A stretch of DNA of 64,000 nt from CAMASH01 sp041746635 (lineage in GTDB: Bacteria; Verrucomicrobiota; Verrucomicrobiia; Chthoniobacterales; Terrimicrobiaceae). Below the pieces are notes generated by a model that did not search any database, was not told the DNA's origin, and worked only from the letters and a program-made list of their open reading frames with translations. The stretch lies in the NCBI GenBank assembly GCA_041746635.1, contig JBGTGQ010000081.1:1-64000 (forward strand), read 5' to 3'. How positions within the stretch are numbered: the first letter of the stretch is position 1; the number at the start of each line of letters is the position of its first letter. This document shows positions 8,812 through 17,167 of this stretch, piece by piece. A program made the translations under genes and the position numbers.

Positions 8812-8943
8812 TTAGGAAAACTGTAGCCGCGAAAGAACGCAAAGAACTCAAAAAACATTCTTCCTTGGTAAACCCTTTTCTCTTTCGTGCTCTCTGGGTT
8901 CTTTTGCGGCTAATCCTTCGGAGGACTTGTGACCTCTGTGGTT
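8761..8943. repeat. nested imperfect inverted repeat (dispersed-repeat cluster)
   Basis: Outer arms ACCACGGAGGGCAC (8762-8775) and GTGACCTCTGTGGT (8929-8942) face each other with two mismatches. Inside them a second pair, AGCCGCGAAAGAACGCAAAGA (8825-8845) and the reverse complement at 8891-8911, match at 18 of 21 positions. The unit is a palindromic cassette built of short GAGG/AAAG-type direct repeats. It overlaps the 5' end of the LolA-like gene and fills the gap to the acyltransferase gene. Confidence 0.75.
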
Positions 8944-9864
8944 TCATAATCCTACGGGAATGAATTGATACCACTGGCGTGGGTCGCGGCAGATCTCCTC
9001 GAAGAGGGAGGCGGCGAGGGCGGTGGTGCAGCGGGCGATCTCGGCATCGCGTTCGTCGCGAGGGACGCGTTGGACGGCGATGGGGGGCTTGGTGGTGATG
9101 TGGTAGAGGCCATCGGGCAGGCGGGCGATGGTGGTGGGGAGAATGTCGCAGCCTGTCATCCAAGCGAGGATGGCGGGGGAGACGGAAAAGGAGATGCGTC
9201 CGTTGGGCAGGGCGACGGGAATGCTGCGTTCGCCGATGGGGCGGTCGGCCAGCAGAGCCATGCAGTGGCCTTCGTCAAGGGCGCGCGTGACGAGCAGGGA
9301 GGAGAAGGGATCGGCACCGACGGCGATGGTCTGCGCGCCCCAGCGGGATCTCCAGCGGGCGCGCCAGGCGGTGAGTTCGGTGGTGGGTTCGGGCAGGGTG
9401 GCGACGGCGATGCGGCAGCCCATTTCGCCGAGGATGAGAGCACCGAACTCGAAGAAGCCGTAGTGGCCGGTGGCAAGAATGACGCCCTTTCCGCCGCGGG
9501 TGGCTTGAGCGAGGTGTTCGCTGCCGGTGAATCCCCCAAGGAGGGTTTTCGCTTTCTGCGGGGTCATGGCTCCGATGGCGACGTAGTCGCCGAGGGTGGC
9601 ACCGTAGTTGAGAAAAACCTTGATGGCGTCTTGATCGGTGGCGGTGGTGTTTTGCAGCAAGCTGAGATTATCGCGCACAATGTGGCGGATGGCGTGCTGG
9701 GTCACGGCGTAGGTCCAGGAGACGGTGCGGCAGACGATTTGAAAACCCGGACGCCGCAGGAAGGGATAGAGCCGGGTGGTGAGTTCGAAGACGTTGGGCG
9801 TGTAAAGCTGGCGATAGGCCCAGCGTTCGGTGTGGGGCTTTTCCCTGGGCGCGTTGGCGTGCAT
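8944..9864 (-). CDS. LpxL/HtrB-family lipid acyltransferase
   Basis: A 306-residue member of the lysophospholipid acyltransferase superfamily, closest to lipid A lauroyl/myristoyl transferases. The catalytic HX4E motif is seen in TGHYGFFEFG (His134, Glu139), followed by LADRPIGERSIPVALPNG, which matches the second family block. It would add an acyl chain to a glycolipid at the inner membrane. I choose ATG at 9864 because it overlaps the deacetylase stop by one base (TGATG); a GTG at 9897 would add eleven residues. Being in a cluster with GT2 and PlsC-like genes, it may act on a special envelope lipid rather than lipid A. Confidence 0.82.
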   Translation of the reverse strand: MHANAPREKPHTERWAYRQLYTPNVFELTTRLYPFLRRPGFQIVCRTVSWTYAVTQHAIRHIVRDNLSLLQNTTATDQDAIKVFLNYGATLGDYVAIGAMTPQKAKTLLGGFTGSEHLAQATRGGKGVILATGHYGFFEFGALILGEMGCRIAVATLPEPTTELTAWRARWRSRWGAQTIAVGADPFSSLLVTRALDEGHCMALLADRPIGERSIPVALPNGRISFSVSPAILAWMTGCDILPTTIARLPDGLYHITTKPPIAVQRVPRDERDAEIARCTTALAASLFEEICRDPRQWYQFIPVGL

Positions 9865-10622
9865 CAAGAAAGGGAGTTCGCCGGGGGAAGTACGCACCGG
9901 TAGCCTTCCTGGCTCAGGGCTGTGAGCAAACGGGCGGCGGTGAGCGCGCGGTGTTTGGAATCGCCGCTCTCATGTAGCAGGATGATCGCGCCGGGCCGCA
10001 CGGCGGACAGGATGCGGGCGACAATCTGGGTGGGACTGGCGGGGCAGCCATCGCGGCCCTCCGCTGACCAACCAATGACGCGCAGACCGAGGCAGGAGGC
10101 GGCGGGGTGGACGGAGAAATTATTCATGCCGACAGGTGAGCGGAAGAACTGCGGGGTCTGGCCGGTGGCGGTGAGGAGAACGTCACTGGCGAGCGCGATC
10201 TCGCGGCGGACCTGCGGCCGGGGCAGGGCCCACCAGAATGAGGAGGGATGGGAGTGGGTGTGGTTGCCGAGGGTGTGGCCTTCGTTGACGATGCGGCGAC
10301 AGAGGGCGCGGTTTTGCTCCGCCTTCTTTCCTACGACAAAAAACGTGGCGCGGGCGTTGTGCGCGGCGAGCAGGTCGAGGATCTCCGGCGTGTCGCGCGG
10401 GTCGGGTCCGTCGTCAATCGTGAGCCAGACTTCGCGTGCGGCGGTGGCGAAGCGGGTCACGATTTCGCCGTGCCAACTGCAATTGCGGTGGAGGGTGGGA
10501 AATAGCCAGAAAAAATCGTGCGCCATCCAGGCGAGCTGGCGGGAGCGTCCCCGCAGGAGGATCGCGCCGGTGGCGGCGGCGAGACGGGTGGTGGCTAGGA
10601 GATGTCGTTTTTTGAGAGCCAT
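9864..10622 (-). CDS. polysaccharide deacetylase (NodB homology, CE4)
   Basis: A 252-residue carbohydrate esterase family 4 protein that removes N- or O-acetyl groups from sugars. The metal-binding set is visible: TIDDGPD with Asp70-Asp71, HTHSHPS with His121 and His125, and RSPVG as motif 3. An N-terminal hydrophobic stretch may anchor it. I choose ATG at 10622 (MALKKRHLL), which overlaps the end of the GT2 gene by 28 bases; the open frame extends further upstream but inside the GT2 coding sequence. It lies between the glycosyltransferase and the LpxL-like gene, so a glycolipid substrate is likely. Confidence 0.85.
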   Translation of the reverse strand: MALKKRHLLATTRLAAATGAILLRGRSRQLAWMAHDFFWLFPTLHRNCSWHGEIVTRFATAAREVWLTIDDGPDPRDTPEILDLLAAHNARATFFVVGKKAEQNRALCRRIVNEGHTLGNHTHSHPSSFWWALPRPQVRREIALASDVLLTATGQTPQFFRSPVGMNNFSVHPAASCLGLRVIGWSAEGRDGCPASPTQIVARILSAVRPGAIILLHESGDSKHRALTAARLLTALSQEGYRCVLPPANSLS

Positions 10623-11386
10623 TGTTGGCGCAATTTCCAGACGCGCCAAAGACGCGGCAGCAACAAAAGACACAGCCGCGTATGCGTTCCGGCAAGCAGC
10701 AAGTTGTCGCGCAGGTATTTGAAGTGCGTGACCCCGCCCGTTGCACGCGGCGGATACAGCACGGGCACGGGGCGATTGATCGGCCGGACGCCGTCCCAAA
10801 ACAGCCGTACGGCCAGTTCGGTGTCGAAGTCGAATCGCCGGGCGGTGCGGATGGATTCCATGATGCGGACCGAGGGTGCGAGCGGGTAAAGGCGGAAGCC
10901 GAAGAGCGAGTCGCGAATGCCGCCGCCGAGGGTCTCGAAGTTCGCGAAGCCATTGCCGACGCGCCGGCCCTTCACGCGTTCGGGTGGAGCGTCGGGACCG
11001 AAAACGGGCTCGCCCAGGATCATGGCTTGCGGGTTAAGCGTGGAGATGCGCATGAACTCCGGCACTTTGTCGGCGGGATGCTGGCCGTCGGCGTCCATCA
11101 CGAGGGCGTGGGAAAACCCCGCCGGCAGTGCCTTCCGCATGGCAACGAGGGTGGCTGCGCCCTTGCCGTGGTTTTGGTCCATCCGGATGACCTTGAGTGC
11201 AGGGTGCTCGCGTGCCAGGGCCGAGATCTCCTCGATGCTGGCGTCAGTGCTTCCGTCGAGCACGACCCACACCGGTTGCCAGACGGCGAGGACGGCGAGG
11301 GCGGTGCGGACCAGCAACGAACCGCTGTTGTAACTGGGGAGGATGACGAGGCGTGACGCATCCGGTGCGGTTGCGGAAATGCTCAA
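10595..11386 (-). CDS. glycosyltransferase family 2
   Basis: A 263-residue GT-A fold transferase. The N-terminus has VILPSYNSG and VVLDGSTD, and the metal-binding DxD is in VMDADGQHP (Asp98, Asp100). This pattern resembles DPM/dolichol-phosphate-mannose type GT2 proteins and those in lipid-export clusters. The start is a TTG at 11386 that overlaps the TGA of the PlsC-like gene (TTGA), so translation is probably coupled. The hydrophobic C-terminal part (LLLLPRLWRVWKL) may touch the membrane. The sugar and acceptor cannot be read from the sequence. Confidence 0.85.
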   Translation of the reverse strand: MSISATAPDASRLVILPSYNSGSLLVRTALAVLAVWQPVWVVLDGSTDASIEEISALAREHPALKVIRMDQNHGKGAATLVAMRKALPAGFSHALVMDADGQHPADKVPEFMRISTLNPQAMILGEPVFGPDAPPERVKGRRVGNGFANFETLGGGIRDSLFGFRLYPLAPSVRIMESIRTARRFDFDTELAVRLFWDGVRPINRPVPVLYPPRATGGVTHFKYLRDNLLLAGTHTRLCLLLLPRLWRVWKLRQQWLSKNDIS

Positions 11387-12225
11387 GGCTGGGCGGCGCT
11401 GAGGCGGATGGCTTCGCCGGTGTTGACCAGACGCGTGCGAAAATAAGTTTCGAGGCGGTTGGAAAGTTCGTGCGCGGATTCGTAGGGGGCGGGCCGGATG
11501 AGTTCTCCGAGGTGGATGCGCAGCCGGATGGGCAGGCGGGCTTGGGCAAAGAGCGAGACGCCCTTAGCGAGATAAAGTTCCTCGCGCTCGATTAAAATCG
11601 TCTGAATCGGTGCGGCGGCCTTCACCGCAATGAGGGCAAAGCCTTCCTTGAAGGAATTCACCGCGTCGTCGCGCGTGCGGGTGCCTTCGGGAAAGATGAG
11701 CAGGTTTTTCCCCTGGCCAAGCTTTTCAATACCCTCGCGGATGAGGGCGGGTCCCCGGTCGTTGGTTATGAACCGGGCCATGCGGGCGGTGCCGCCAAGG
11801 AGGGGATTTTGCTGCAGTCCGGCCCGCATGATGCAGACGGCGTGAGGAACGGCCGTGAGGAGAAGCACGGCATCCACCATGCTGGGATGGTTGGGGGCGA
11901 CGATGGTGCCGCGCAAGTTCGCAAGTTTATGCGCGTCGGGAAACTGGATGTCAAAAACGCCAATGCCGATGGAAAATTTCAGCCAGTTGACAAAGAGACC
12001 CCGCATAAGTCCCAGGCCGGCGGAAGCGGGAATTTTGTCGGCGGAGAATTTCAGAATGACGGTGCAGACAAGGCTCGAACTGAGCCCGAGGAAACCGAAG
12101 AGCCCGAGGACGGAGAGTTGCCGAAAATAGTTCCAGCAACCGGCCGGGGAAAAGCCCGAAGGCAATGGTTTTTCCCGGACTTCCGCGAGCGGGGTGGAGG
12201 GGGAATCGGCTCTCGCGACGGGCAT
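11383..12225 (-). CDS. PlsC-like 1-acylglycerol-3-phosphate acyltransferase family protein
   Basis: A 280-residue acyltransferase with the family motifs NHPSMVDA (His103, Asp108), the FPEGTRTRDD block and a following ILIERE strand. A hydrophobic segment precedes the catalytic domain (QLSVLGLFGFLGLSSSLV), so it is an inner-membrane enzyme. I take ATG at 12225 (MPVARADS); the frame is open to 12336 but that would overlap the divergent gene. It opens a four-gene overlapping run: PlsC-like, GT2, deacetylase, LpxL-like. This suggests a dedicated lipid rather than housekeeping phosphatidate synthesis. Confidence 0.82.
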   Translation of the reverse strand: MPVARADSPSTPLAEVREKPLPSGFSPAGCWNYFRQLSVLGLFGFLGLSSSLVCTVILKFSADKIPASAGLGLMRGLFVNWLKFSIGIGVFDIQFPDAHKLANLRGTIVAPNHPSMVDAVLLLTAVPHAVCIMRAGLQQNPLLGGTARMARFITNDRGPALIREGIEKLGQGKNLLIFPEGTRTRDDAVNSFKEGFALIAVKAAAPIQTILIEREELYLAKGVSLFAQARLPIRLRIHLGELIRPAPYESAHELSNRLETYFRTRLVNTGEAIRLSAAQP

Positions 12226-12316
12226 GGCGTCTGCACCATAAGCATCCTTGCTGCGAATTTCGAGCGCGTTGTTTGCTTGCCCGCGGGCGTGCTTGCGGAG
12301 AGACACATGTCGCCTG

Positions 12317-13954
12317 ATGAAAAAGCGCCTTATCATCGTTCTCCAGACTCTTGTCAGCGTGGGGCTGTTGGGGTGGATTTTTTGGAAGCCCGATTTCCGG
12401 GATCAGGCCTGGCAGGTGTTGACCTCGGCGCATATCGGCTGGCTGGCGGCGGGTTTTTTCGTGGCCGGGCTGGGCAATTTGATGGGCGTGGTGCGCTGGA
12501 ATATCTTTTTGCGCATGCAGGGAATTTTCCTTCCGCCGGGGGAAGTGCTGCGCATTTCGTTCTTCGGCCTGTTCCTCAACAATTTTCTGGTCGGTGCGGT
12601 GGGCGGTGACGTGGGGAAAGTGGTCTGGCTGGCGGCGAAGGGACACCGCAAATCTTCCGCCCTGCTTTCGGTGATGATGGATCGCATGAGCGGACTGGTT
12701 CCGTTGATTCTGGCCTCGCTGGTCTTCATCCTTTGGCGGCTGGAGTGGTTGATGCAGAGCGCGGTGGTGGCGGGGGTGATTCGTTTTGTTTTTGGATATC
12801 TCTTCGTGGTGAGTGCGTTGCTGGCAGTTTCTTTCGTGCTGGCGGCCACCAAGCTCATCGACCGGCTGCCGGCGCGGTTGCCAGGCCGCGAGGCCATCCG
12901 GGAGTTCAATGCCGCGTATTTACTATTTGTGAAATGCTGGCGTCCGACCCTGGGTGCCTCGGGGTTGTCCCTCCTGATTCTGCTAGGGCATTTCCTTACT
13001 TTTTATTGCAGTGCGCGCGCTTTCGGATTGCGGCTGCCGGTGCTGGATTTTTTTGCGATCATGCCCGCGGTGGACATCATCTCCGCTTTGCCGGTGAGTT
13101 TGGGTGGATTCGGAGTGCGGGAGCAGTTGTTCGCCACCGTGCTGGGAGATCTGTGTGGTGTTCCGGCGGCCCTGGCGGTTTCCGTCTCGTTGGGCGGTGC
13201 GTTGCTCACGATGGTTTGGGGGGTGTTTGGTCTTTTTTTCTTGCCATCGTATCGGCAGGCGTTGGGAGGAGAGGAGACGCCCAAGCCTTCGCAGGCGGCG
13301 GCGATGCGTTACCTGCAATGGCCATGGCTGTATTATTATTCCAAAAGCAAGATCAGCCTGGATCCGGCCTATCCCGTGGTGGCCGGAATCCTGCGCGATT
13401 CCCCGCGTCCGTTGCTCGATATCGGCTGCGGCATGGGGTTGCTGGCGGCGTATTTGCGGGCCAGCGGCCATGGTTCCGCCATTTTCGGCATGGATCTGGA
13501 TGCGCCCAAGGTCGAACTCGCCCAGAGGGTCCTTAGGAACGAACGGGCGGAATTCCGTGCGGGCGACGCGCTGGATTTTTCCGGGCACTGCGGGGACATC
13601 GTGATGCTGGATGTGCTGCATTATTTTGATGATGAGGGGCAAAAGCGGCTGCTGGAGAAAATGGCGGCCAGCGTCGCGCCTAGCGGGGTGGCTTTGATCC
13701 GGGTGGCGCTGAATCAGCCGAACTGGCGGTTTGCGCTCACGCGCTGGGAGGAATGGTTTGTGAAATTTATCCGGTGGATTCCCACCAGCGGGAAAAATTT
13801 TCCGACCGTGGACGAAGTCGTCGGGCCGTTTCAGGCTGCCGGATTTGCGGTGGAGGTGCGACCGATGTGGGGCCTGACCCCGTTTAACAGCTACCTTTTT
13901 GTGTTCCATCGGGAGGGCGAGGCTCCGGCCGAGCCGTGGCTTCCTTCGTCATAA
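12317..13954 (+). CDS. UPF0104/LPG-synthase-TM-like membrane protein fused to a class I methyltransferase
   Basis: A 545-residue two-part protein. Residues 1 to about 320 form a polytopic membrane region of the lysylphosphatidylglycerol synthetase TM / UPF0104 type, with the hallmark PVSLGGFGVREQLF and an early Arg/Asn pair in NLMGVVRWNIFLR. Residues about 355-530 form a SAM-dependent methyltransferase with motif I LLDIGCGMGLLAAYL (Asp368) and a post-motif IVMLDVLHYF. Start ATG at 12317 follows no clear Shine-Dalgarno site; the frame extends upstream to 12248. The last residues (REGEAPAEP) are read from a dispersed repeat, so the native C-terminus has been replaced. It probably modifies or moves an envelope lipid made by the divergent cluster. 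Confidence 0.82.
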   Translation: MKKRLIIVLQTLVSVGLLGWIFWKPDFRDQAWQVLTSAHIGWLAAGFFVAGLGNLMGVVRWNIFLRMQGIFLPPGEVLRISFFGLFLNNFLVGAVGGDVGKVVWLAAKGHRKSSALLSVMMDRMSGLVPLILASLVFILWRLEWLMQSAVVAGVIRFVFGYLFVVSALLAVSFVLAATKLIDRLPARLPGREAIREFNAAYLLFVKCWRPTLGASGLSLLILLGHFLTFYCSARAFGLRLPVLDFFAIMPAVDIISALPVSLGGFGVREQLFATVLGDLCGVPAALAVSVSLGGALLTMVWGVFGLFFLPSYRQALGGEETPKPSQAAAMRYLQWPWLYYYSKSKISLDPAYPVVAGILRDSPRPLLDIGCGMGLLAAYLRASGHGSAIFGMDLDAPKVELAQRVLRNERAEFRAGDALDFSGHCGDIVMLDVLHYFDDEGQKRLLEKMAASVAPSGVALIRVALNQPNWRFALTRWEEWFVKFIRWIPTSGKNFPTVDEVVGPFQAAGFAVEVRPMWGLTPFNSYLFVFHREGEAPAEPWLPSS

Positions 13955-14170
13955 AAAAGTCGGTCCACCTGGAGGTTCGCCCTCCCAATTTTGGTTATGC
14001 TCTTTAGTGCTGGTATCGATGAAAGCGAAGCAGGGGCGTGGCAGGTTGGTGAACGAGGGGGAGGAATGGCTGTATCTCGGCGAGATGCATGTGCATCGAT
14101 GGTGATGGGGAGCCGAGCCGAGATGTTTTCCCGCATGCAGAAAACGGCTCGGGCGGAGCCTCGCCCTCCC
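13911..14170. repeat. long inverted repeat of the GGGAGGGCGAGGCTCC family
   Basis: Left arm 13911-13937 and right arm 14144-14170 are reverse complements at 26 of 27 positions, spaced by about 206 bp. A third, shorter copy of the arm end lies at 13971-13986 (GGAGGTTCGCCCTCCC). The left arm is inside the 3' end of the membrane/methyltransferase gene and supplies its last residues and stop. No ORF of note lies between the arms. The structure resembles a MITE-like palindromic repeat. Confidence 0.8.
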
Positions 14171-14179
14171 GGCAGTAGG

Positions 14180-16021
14180 CTACGCCGGAACGGGTGATTC
14201 CAGTTCCTCGTGGTGGTGGAACTGCATCTGGTAGAGCTTGCGGTAGAGGGTGGAGTTTTCGAGCAACTCGCGGTGGGTTCCGGTTTCGACGATGCTGCCG
14301 TGGTCCATCACGACGATTTTGTCCGATTTTAGAATGGTGGAAAGACGGTGGGCGATGGCGATGACGGTGCGTCCGTGAGCGAGGCGTTCCAGGGCGGCTT
14401 GAATCATTTTTTCCGATTCGGAATCGAGGGCACTGGTGGCCTCGTCCAGGAGAAGGATCGGGGCGTTTTTCAGCAGGGCGCGGGCGATGGCGAGGCGCTG
14501 TTGTTGGCCGCCGGAGAGGAGGCAGCCTTTGTCGCCGACGACGGTGTCGTAGCCGTTGGGTTGGGCGAGGATGAAGTTGTGGGCGTAGGCAAGCTTGGCT
14601 GCGGCTTCGATCTCGGCCTCGGTGGCGTCGAGGCGGCCGTAGCGGATGTTTTCGTAGATGCTGTCGTGGAAGAGAAAGGTGTCCTGGTTGACGATGCCGA
14701 TGTGCTGACGCAGGGAGTGCTGGGTGATGCTGCGGATGTCGCGTCCGTCGAGCGTGATGGCACCCGATTGCGGGTCGTAGAAGCGCTGGATAAGGGCAAG
14801 GATGGTGGTTTTTCCCGCGCCACTGGCACCGACGAGGGCGTATTGTTTGCCGGGTTCGATATCGAGGAGGATGTTGCGCACGGCGGGTTTGTCGTGGCTG
14901 TAGGAAAAATTGACGGCGTCAAAAACAATGTGTCCACGGCAGGAGGCGATGGCCACGGCGCCGGGGGTGTCCTGAATGGCGGGCTGAAGCTTCATCAAGT
15001 CAAAGATATTGGTGGCTGATGCCATGCATTTCTGCATCTGCATGGGAATCCGGCTGAGGGATTTCACGGGATCGTACAGCATGAAAAGCCCGAAGCAGAG
15101 GGCACCGAATTTGATGAGATCGACTTGAAAATAGTAAACGTACACGAGGGCCAGGACGACGCCGAGGGCGGAGACGGACTCGATCATGGGTCCGACCATT
15201 TCCATGCTCTTGCGCACTTTCATGCTATTGCGACATTGAATCTGGCTGGACTGGTCGAACTGCGCGACTTGGTGAGATTCCTGGGCGAAAGATTTGACCA
15301 CGCGGATGCCGGCGAAAGTTTCCTGGAGAATCACGGCCATTTGTCCCGCTTCGTTTTCCTCGTTTTTTCCAGCCTGGCGGACTTTTTTGCCGAAGAAGAT
15401 GACAGGAAAAAAGCAGATGGGAAAAAGGACAAGGGTGGTGAGGCTGAACCGCCAGTCGATGATGACCAGTCCGATCACATTGACCACGACGGAGACTGGG
15501 GCCTTCACCACATCACCCGCGATGGACGTGAGGGCGGTCTGGGCCATGCGGGCGTCGTTCATCACGCGGGAGATGAGTTTGCCGGATTTGGCCTGGGTGA
15601 AAAACGACATGGACTGCGCCATGAGGTGGCTGAAGAGTTGGGTGCGGATATCGCGGAGCACGCGGAAACTGACCCAGGCCAGGCAGTAGGAATTGAGGTA
15701 AGAAAAAACGCCGCGGGCCACGACAACGGCGGGGATGAGCATGAGGATGCCGATCTTGGCCTCAAGGCTGATGGCCGAAGTGTCGGGCAGGTGATCCATC
15801 AGCTTGAAGTTGCCGGTGGAGGGGAGCTTGGGCAGGCCCTTTCCCGCCACGATGTAGAGAACGACAGGAATGATGCCATTCACCAAGCCGGCGAGAACGC
15901 CGAAGAAAAGCCCGAGGGCGAAGCGCTTCTTGTAGGGTCGCAGGTATCTGGCCAGTTGCTGATAGGGCCCCCAGAAAGCCGGAAGAAGCTGGAGAAACGG
16001 AAGTCTTTTAGGGGCGGGCAT
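14180..16021 (-). CDS. MsbA-like ABC lipid exporter (TM-ATPase half-transporter)
   Basis: A 613-residue half-transporter that would work as a homodimer in the inner membrane. Six TM helices occupy about residues 35-330, followed by the nucleotide-binding domain with Walker A GASGAGKTT, signature LLSGGQQQRLAIARALL, Walker B ILLLDEATSALDSESE and H-loop IAIAHRLST. Length and layout match MsbA and related lipid or drug exporters. The position near lipid-modifying genes favours a lipid substrate, but the sequence alone does not decide. It is 39 bases after the prepilin peptidase gene on the same strand. Confidence 0.88.
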   Translation of the reverse strand: MPAPKRLPFLQLLPAFWGPYQQLARYLRPYKKRFALGLFFGVLAGLVNGIIPVVLYIVAGKGLPKLPSTGNFKLMDHLPDTSAISLEAKIGILMLIPAVVVARGVFSYLNSYCLAWVSFRVLRDIRTQLFSHLMAQSMSFFTQAKSGKLISRVMNDARMAQTALTSIAGDVVKAPVSVVVNVIGLVIIDWRFSLTTLVLFPICFFPVIFFGKKVRQAGKNEENEAGQMAVILQETFAGIRVVKSFAQESHQVAQFDQSSQIQCRNSMKVRKSMEMVGPMIESVSALGVVLALVYVYYFQVDLIKFGALCFGLFMLYDPVKSLSRIPMQMQKCMASATNIFDLMKLQPAIQDTPGAVAIASCRGHIVFDAVNFSYSHDKPAVRNILLDIEPGKQYALVGASGAGKTTILALIQRFYDPQSGAITLDGRDIRSITQHSLRQHIGIVNQDTFLFHDSIYENIRYGRLDATEAEIEAAAKLAYAHNFILAQPNGYDTVVGDKGCLLSGGQQQRLAIARALLKNAPILLLDEATSALDSESEKMIQAALERLAHGRTVIAIAHRLSTILKSDKIVVMDHGSIVETGTHRELLENSTLYRKLYQMQFHHHEELESPVPA

Positions 16022-16060
16022 GAAAGGAAAAACTTACACTAGAAACCCGGCGAGGCGCAT

Positions 16061-17167
16061 TCAAAATTCCAACAGGTTGGAAGGCTGCCCGCCAAACATT
16101 CCGAAATACCAGGCCCAGATGGCCTGACCGCCAAAGATCCAGATGGCCGCGCCGAGGGCCAAGAAAGGGCCGAAGGGAACACGTGAACCGGCTTTGTCGC
16201 GGGCGAGAAAAATGCCAGCCAGCGCAGCGACACAGCCGATGATGGAGGAGGCGCAAAGGGTGAAGAGGACGGCCTTCCAGCCGAGGAAGGCCCCGATGGC
16301 GGCAATGAATTTCACGTCGCCGAAGCCCATAGCCTCGCGGGGAATGGTCACGGCCTGGAGCTGGCCGGTGATGGTTTCAAATTCTTCCAGAGCGGTTTCC
16401 TGTCCGTCGAGAATCAGGCGGTCGTAGCGAAAACGCAGGGCGGCTTTCTTCGGCTCCTTCCCTGCAATGGTGCACGTGGTGCATTCAAGAACCAACTCGT
16501 CGGATTCGCGGGAGAAGATGTCCTCCCAAAACAGGGTTTCCTCGCCGACGGTGAAGGTGGCTTTGTCGCCGTCGCGATGCCAGGTGAAGGATTCGGTGGG
16601 GTCAAACTTGTGGCGTTTTTTTCCGAAGGCGAGCTTGCCGAATTCCACGATGGCCCAGAGCAATCCGTAGCCGAGAGCCGCGCCGGCCAGGGAAAGCCCG
16701 AGGGCGACGAGCCGGGAATCGGTCTCCATCATTTGCGGAACAATGCCGCTGAGAATGATCCCCGCAGCGGTTCCGCCCCAGGTGATTTCGTCGGGGATGA
16801 TGAAATGCTCGATGTCGATGAAGGTGGCGGCGATGAGCAGGGCCAGAAACAGCCAATAGACCGGCGCGAGGGGCAGTCCATACGTTTTCCAAGCGCAAAG
16901 AAAAAGCGCGGCGGTGAGGATCTCGACCAGCAGATAACGGACGGAAATTTTCGCGCCGCAACCCGAGCATTTTCCCCGCAGAAACAGCCAACTGAGGATC
17001 GGGAGGTTTTCAAACCACGGGATAATGCGATGGCAGGAGGGGCAAAACGACCGGCGGGGTTCGCGCAGGGAAACCCCGCGGGGCATGCGATGAATACAGG
17101 CGTTGAGGAACGAGCCGATAATGGCCCCGAGCACCGTCGCGAAGACGGAAGCGACCATTTCCCTCAT
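16061..17167 (-). CDS. prepilin peptidase (A24 family) with a large cytosolic insertion
   Basis: Inner-membrane aspartic protease that cleaves and usually N-methylates type IV pilin-like leader peptides. The N-terminal domain has GSFLNACIHRMP and two CxxC pairs (Cys42/45, Cys67/70). The catalytic aspartates are Asp118 in ATFIDIEHFIIPD and Asp284 in MGFGDVKF. At 368 residues it is longer than PilD because about 95 residues (180-275), hydrophilic and strand-rich, are inserted before the second catalytic motif. It overlaps gmhA by four bases (ATGA). No pilin gene is in the window. Confidence 0.9.
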   Translation of the reverse strand: MREMVASVFATVLGAIIGSFLNACIHRMPRGVSLREPRRSFCPSCHRIIPWFENLPILSWLFLRGKCSGCGAKISVRYLLVEILTAALFLCAWKTYGLPLAPVYWLFLALLIAATFIDIEHFIIPDEITWGGTAAGIILSGIVPQMMETDSRLVALGLSLAGAALGYGLLWAIVEFGKLAFGKKRHKFDPTESFTWHRDGDKATFTVGEETLFWEDIFSRESDELVLECTTCTIAGKEPKKAALRFRYDRLILDGQETALEEFETITGQLQAVTIPREAMGFGDVKFIAAIGAFLGWKAVLFTLCASSIIGCVAALAGIFLARDKAGSRVPFGPFLALGAAIWIFGGQAIWAWYFGMFGGQPSNLLEF

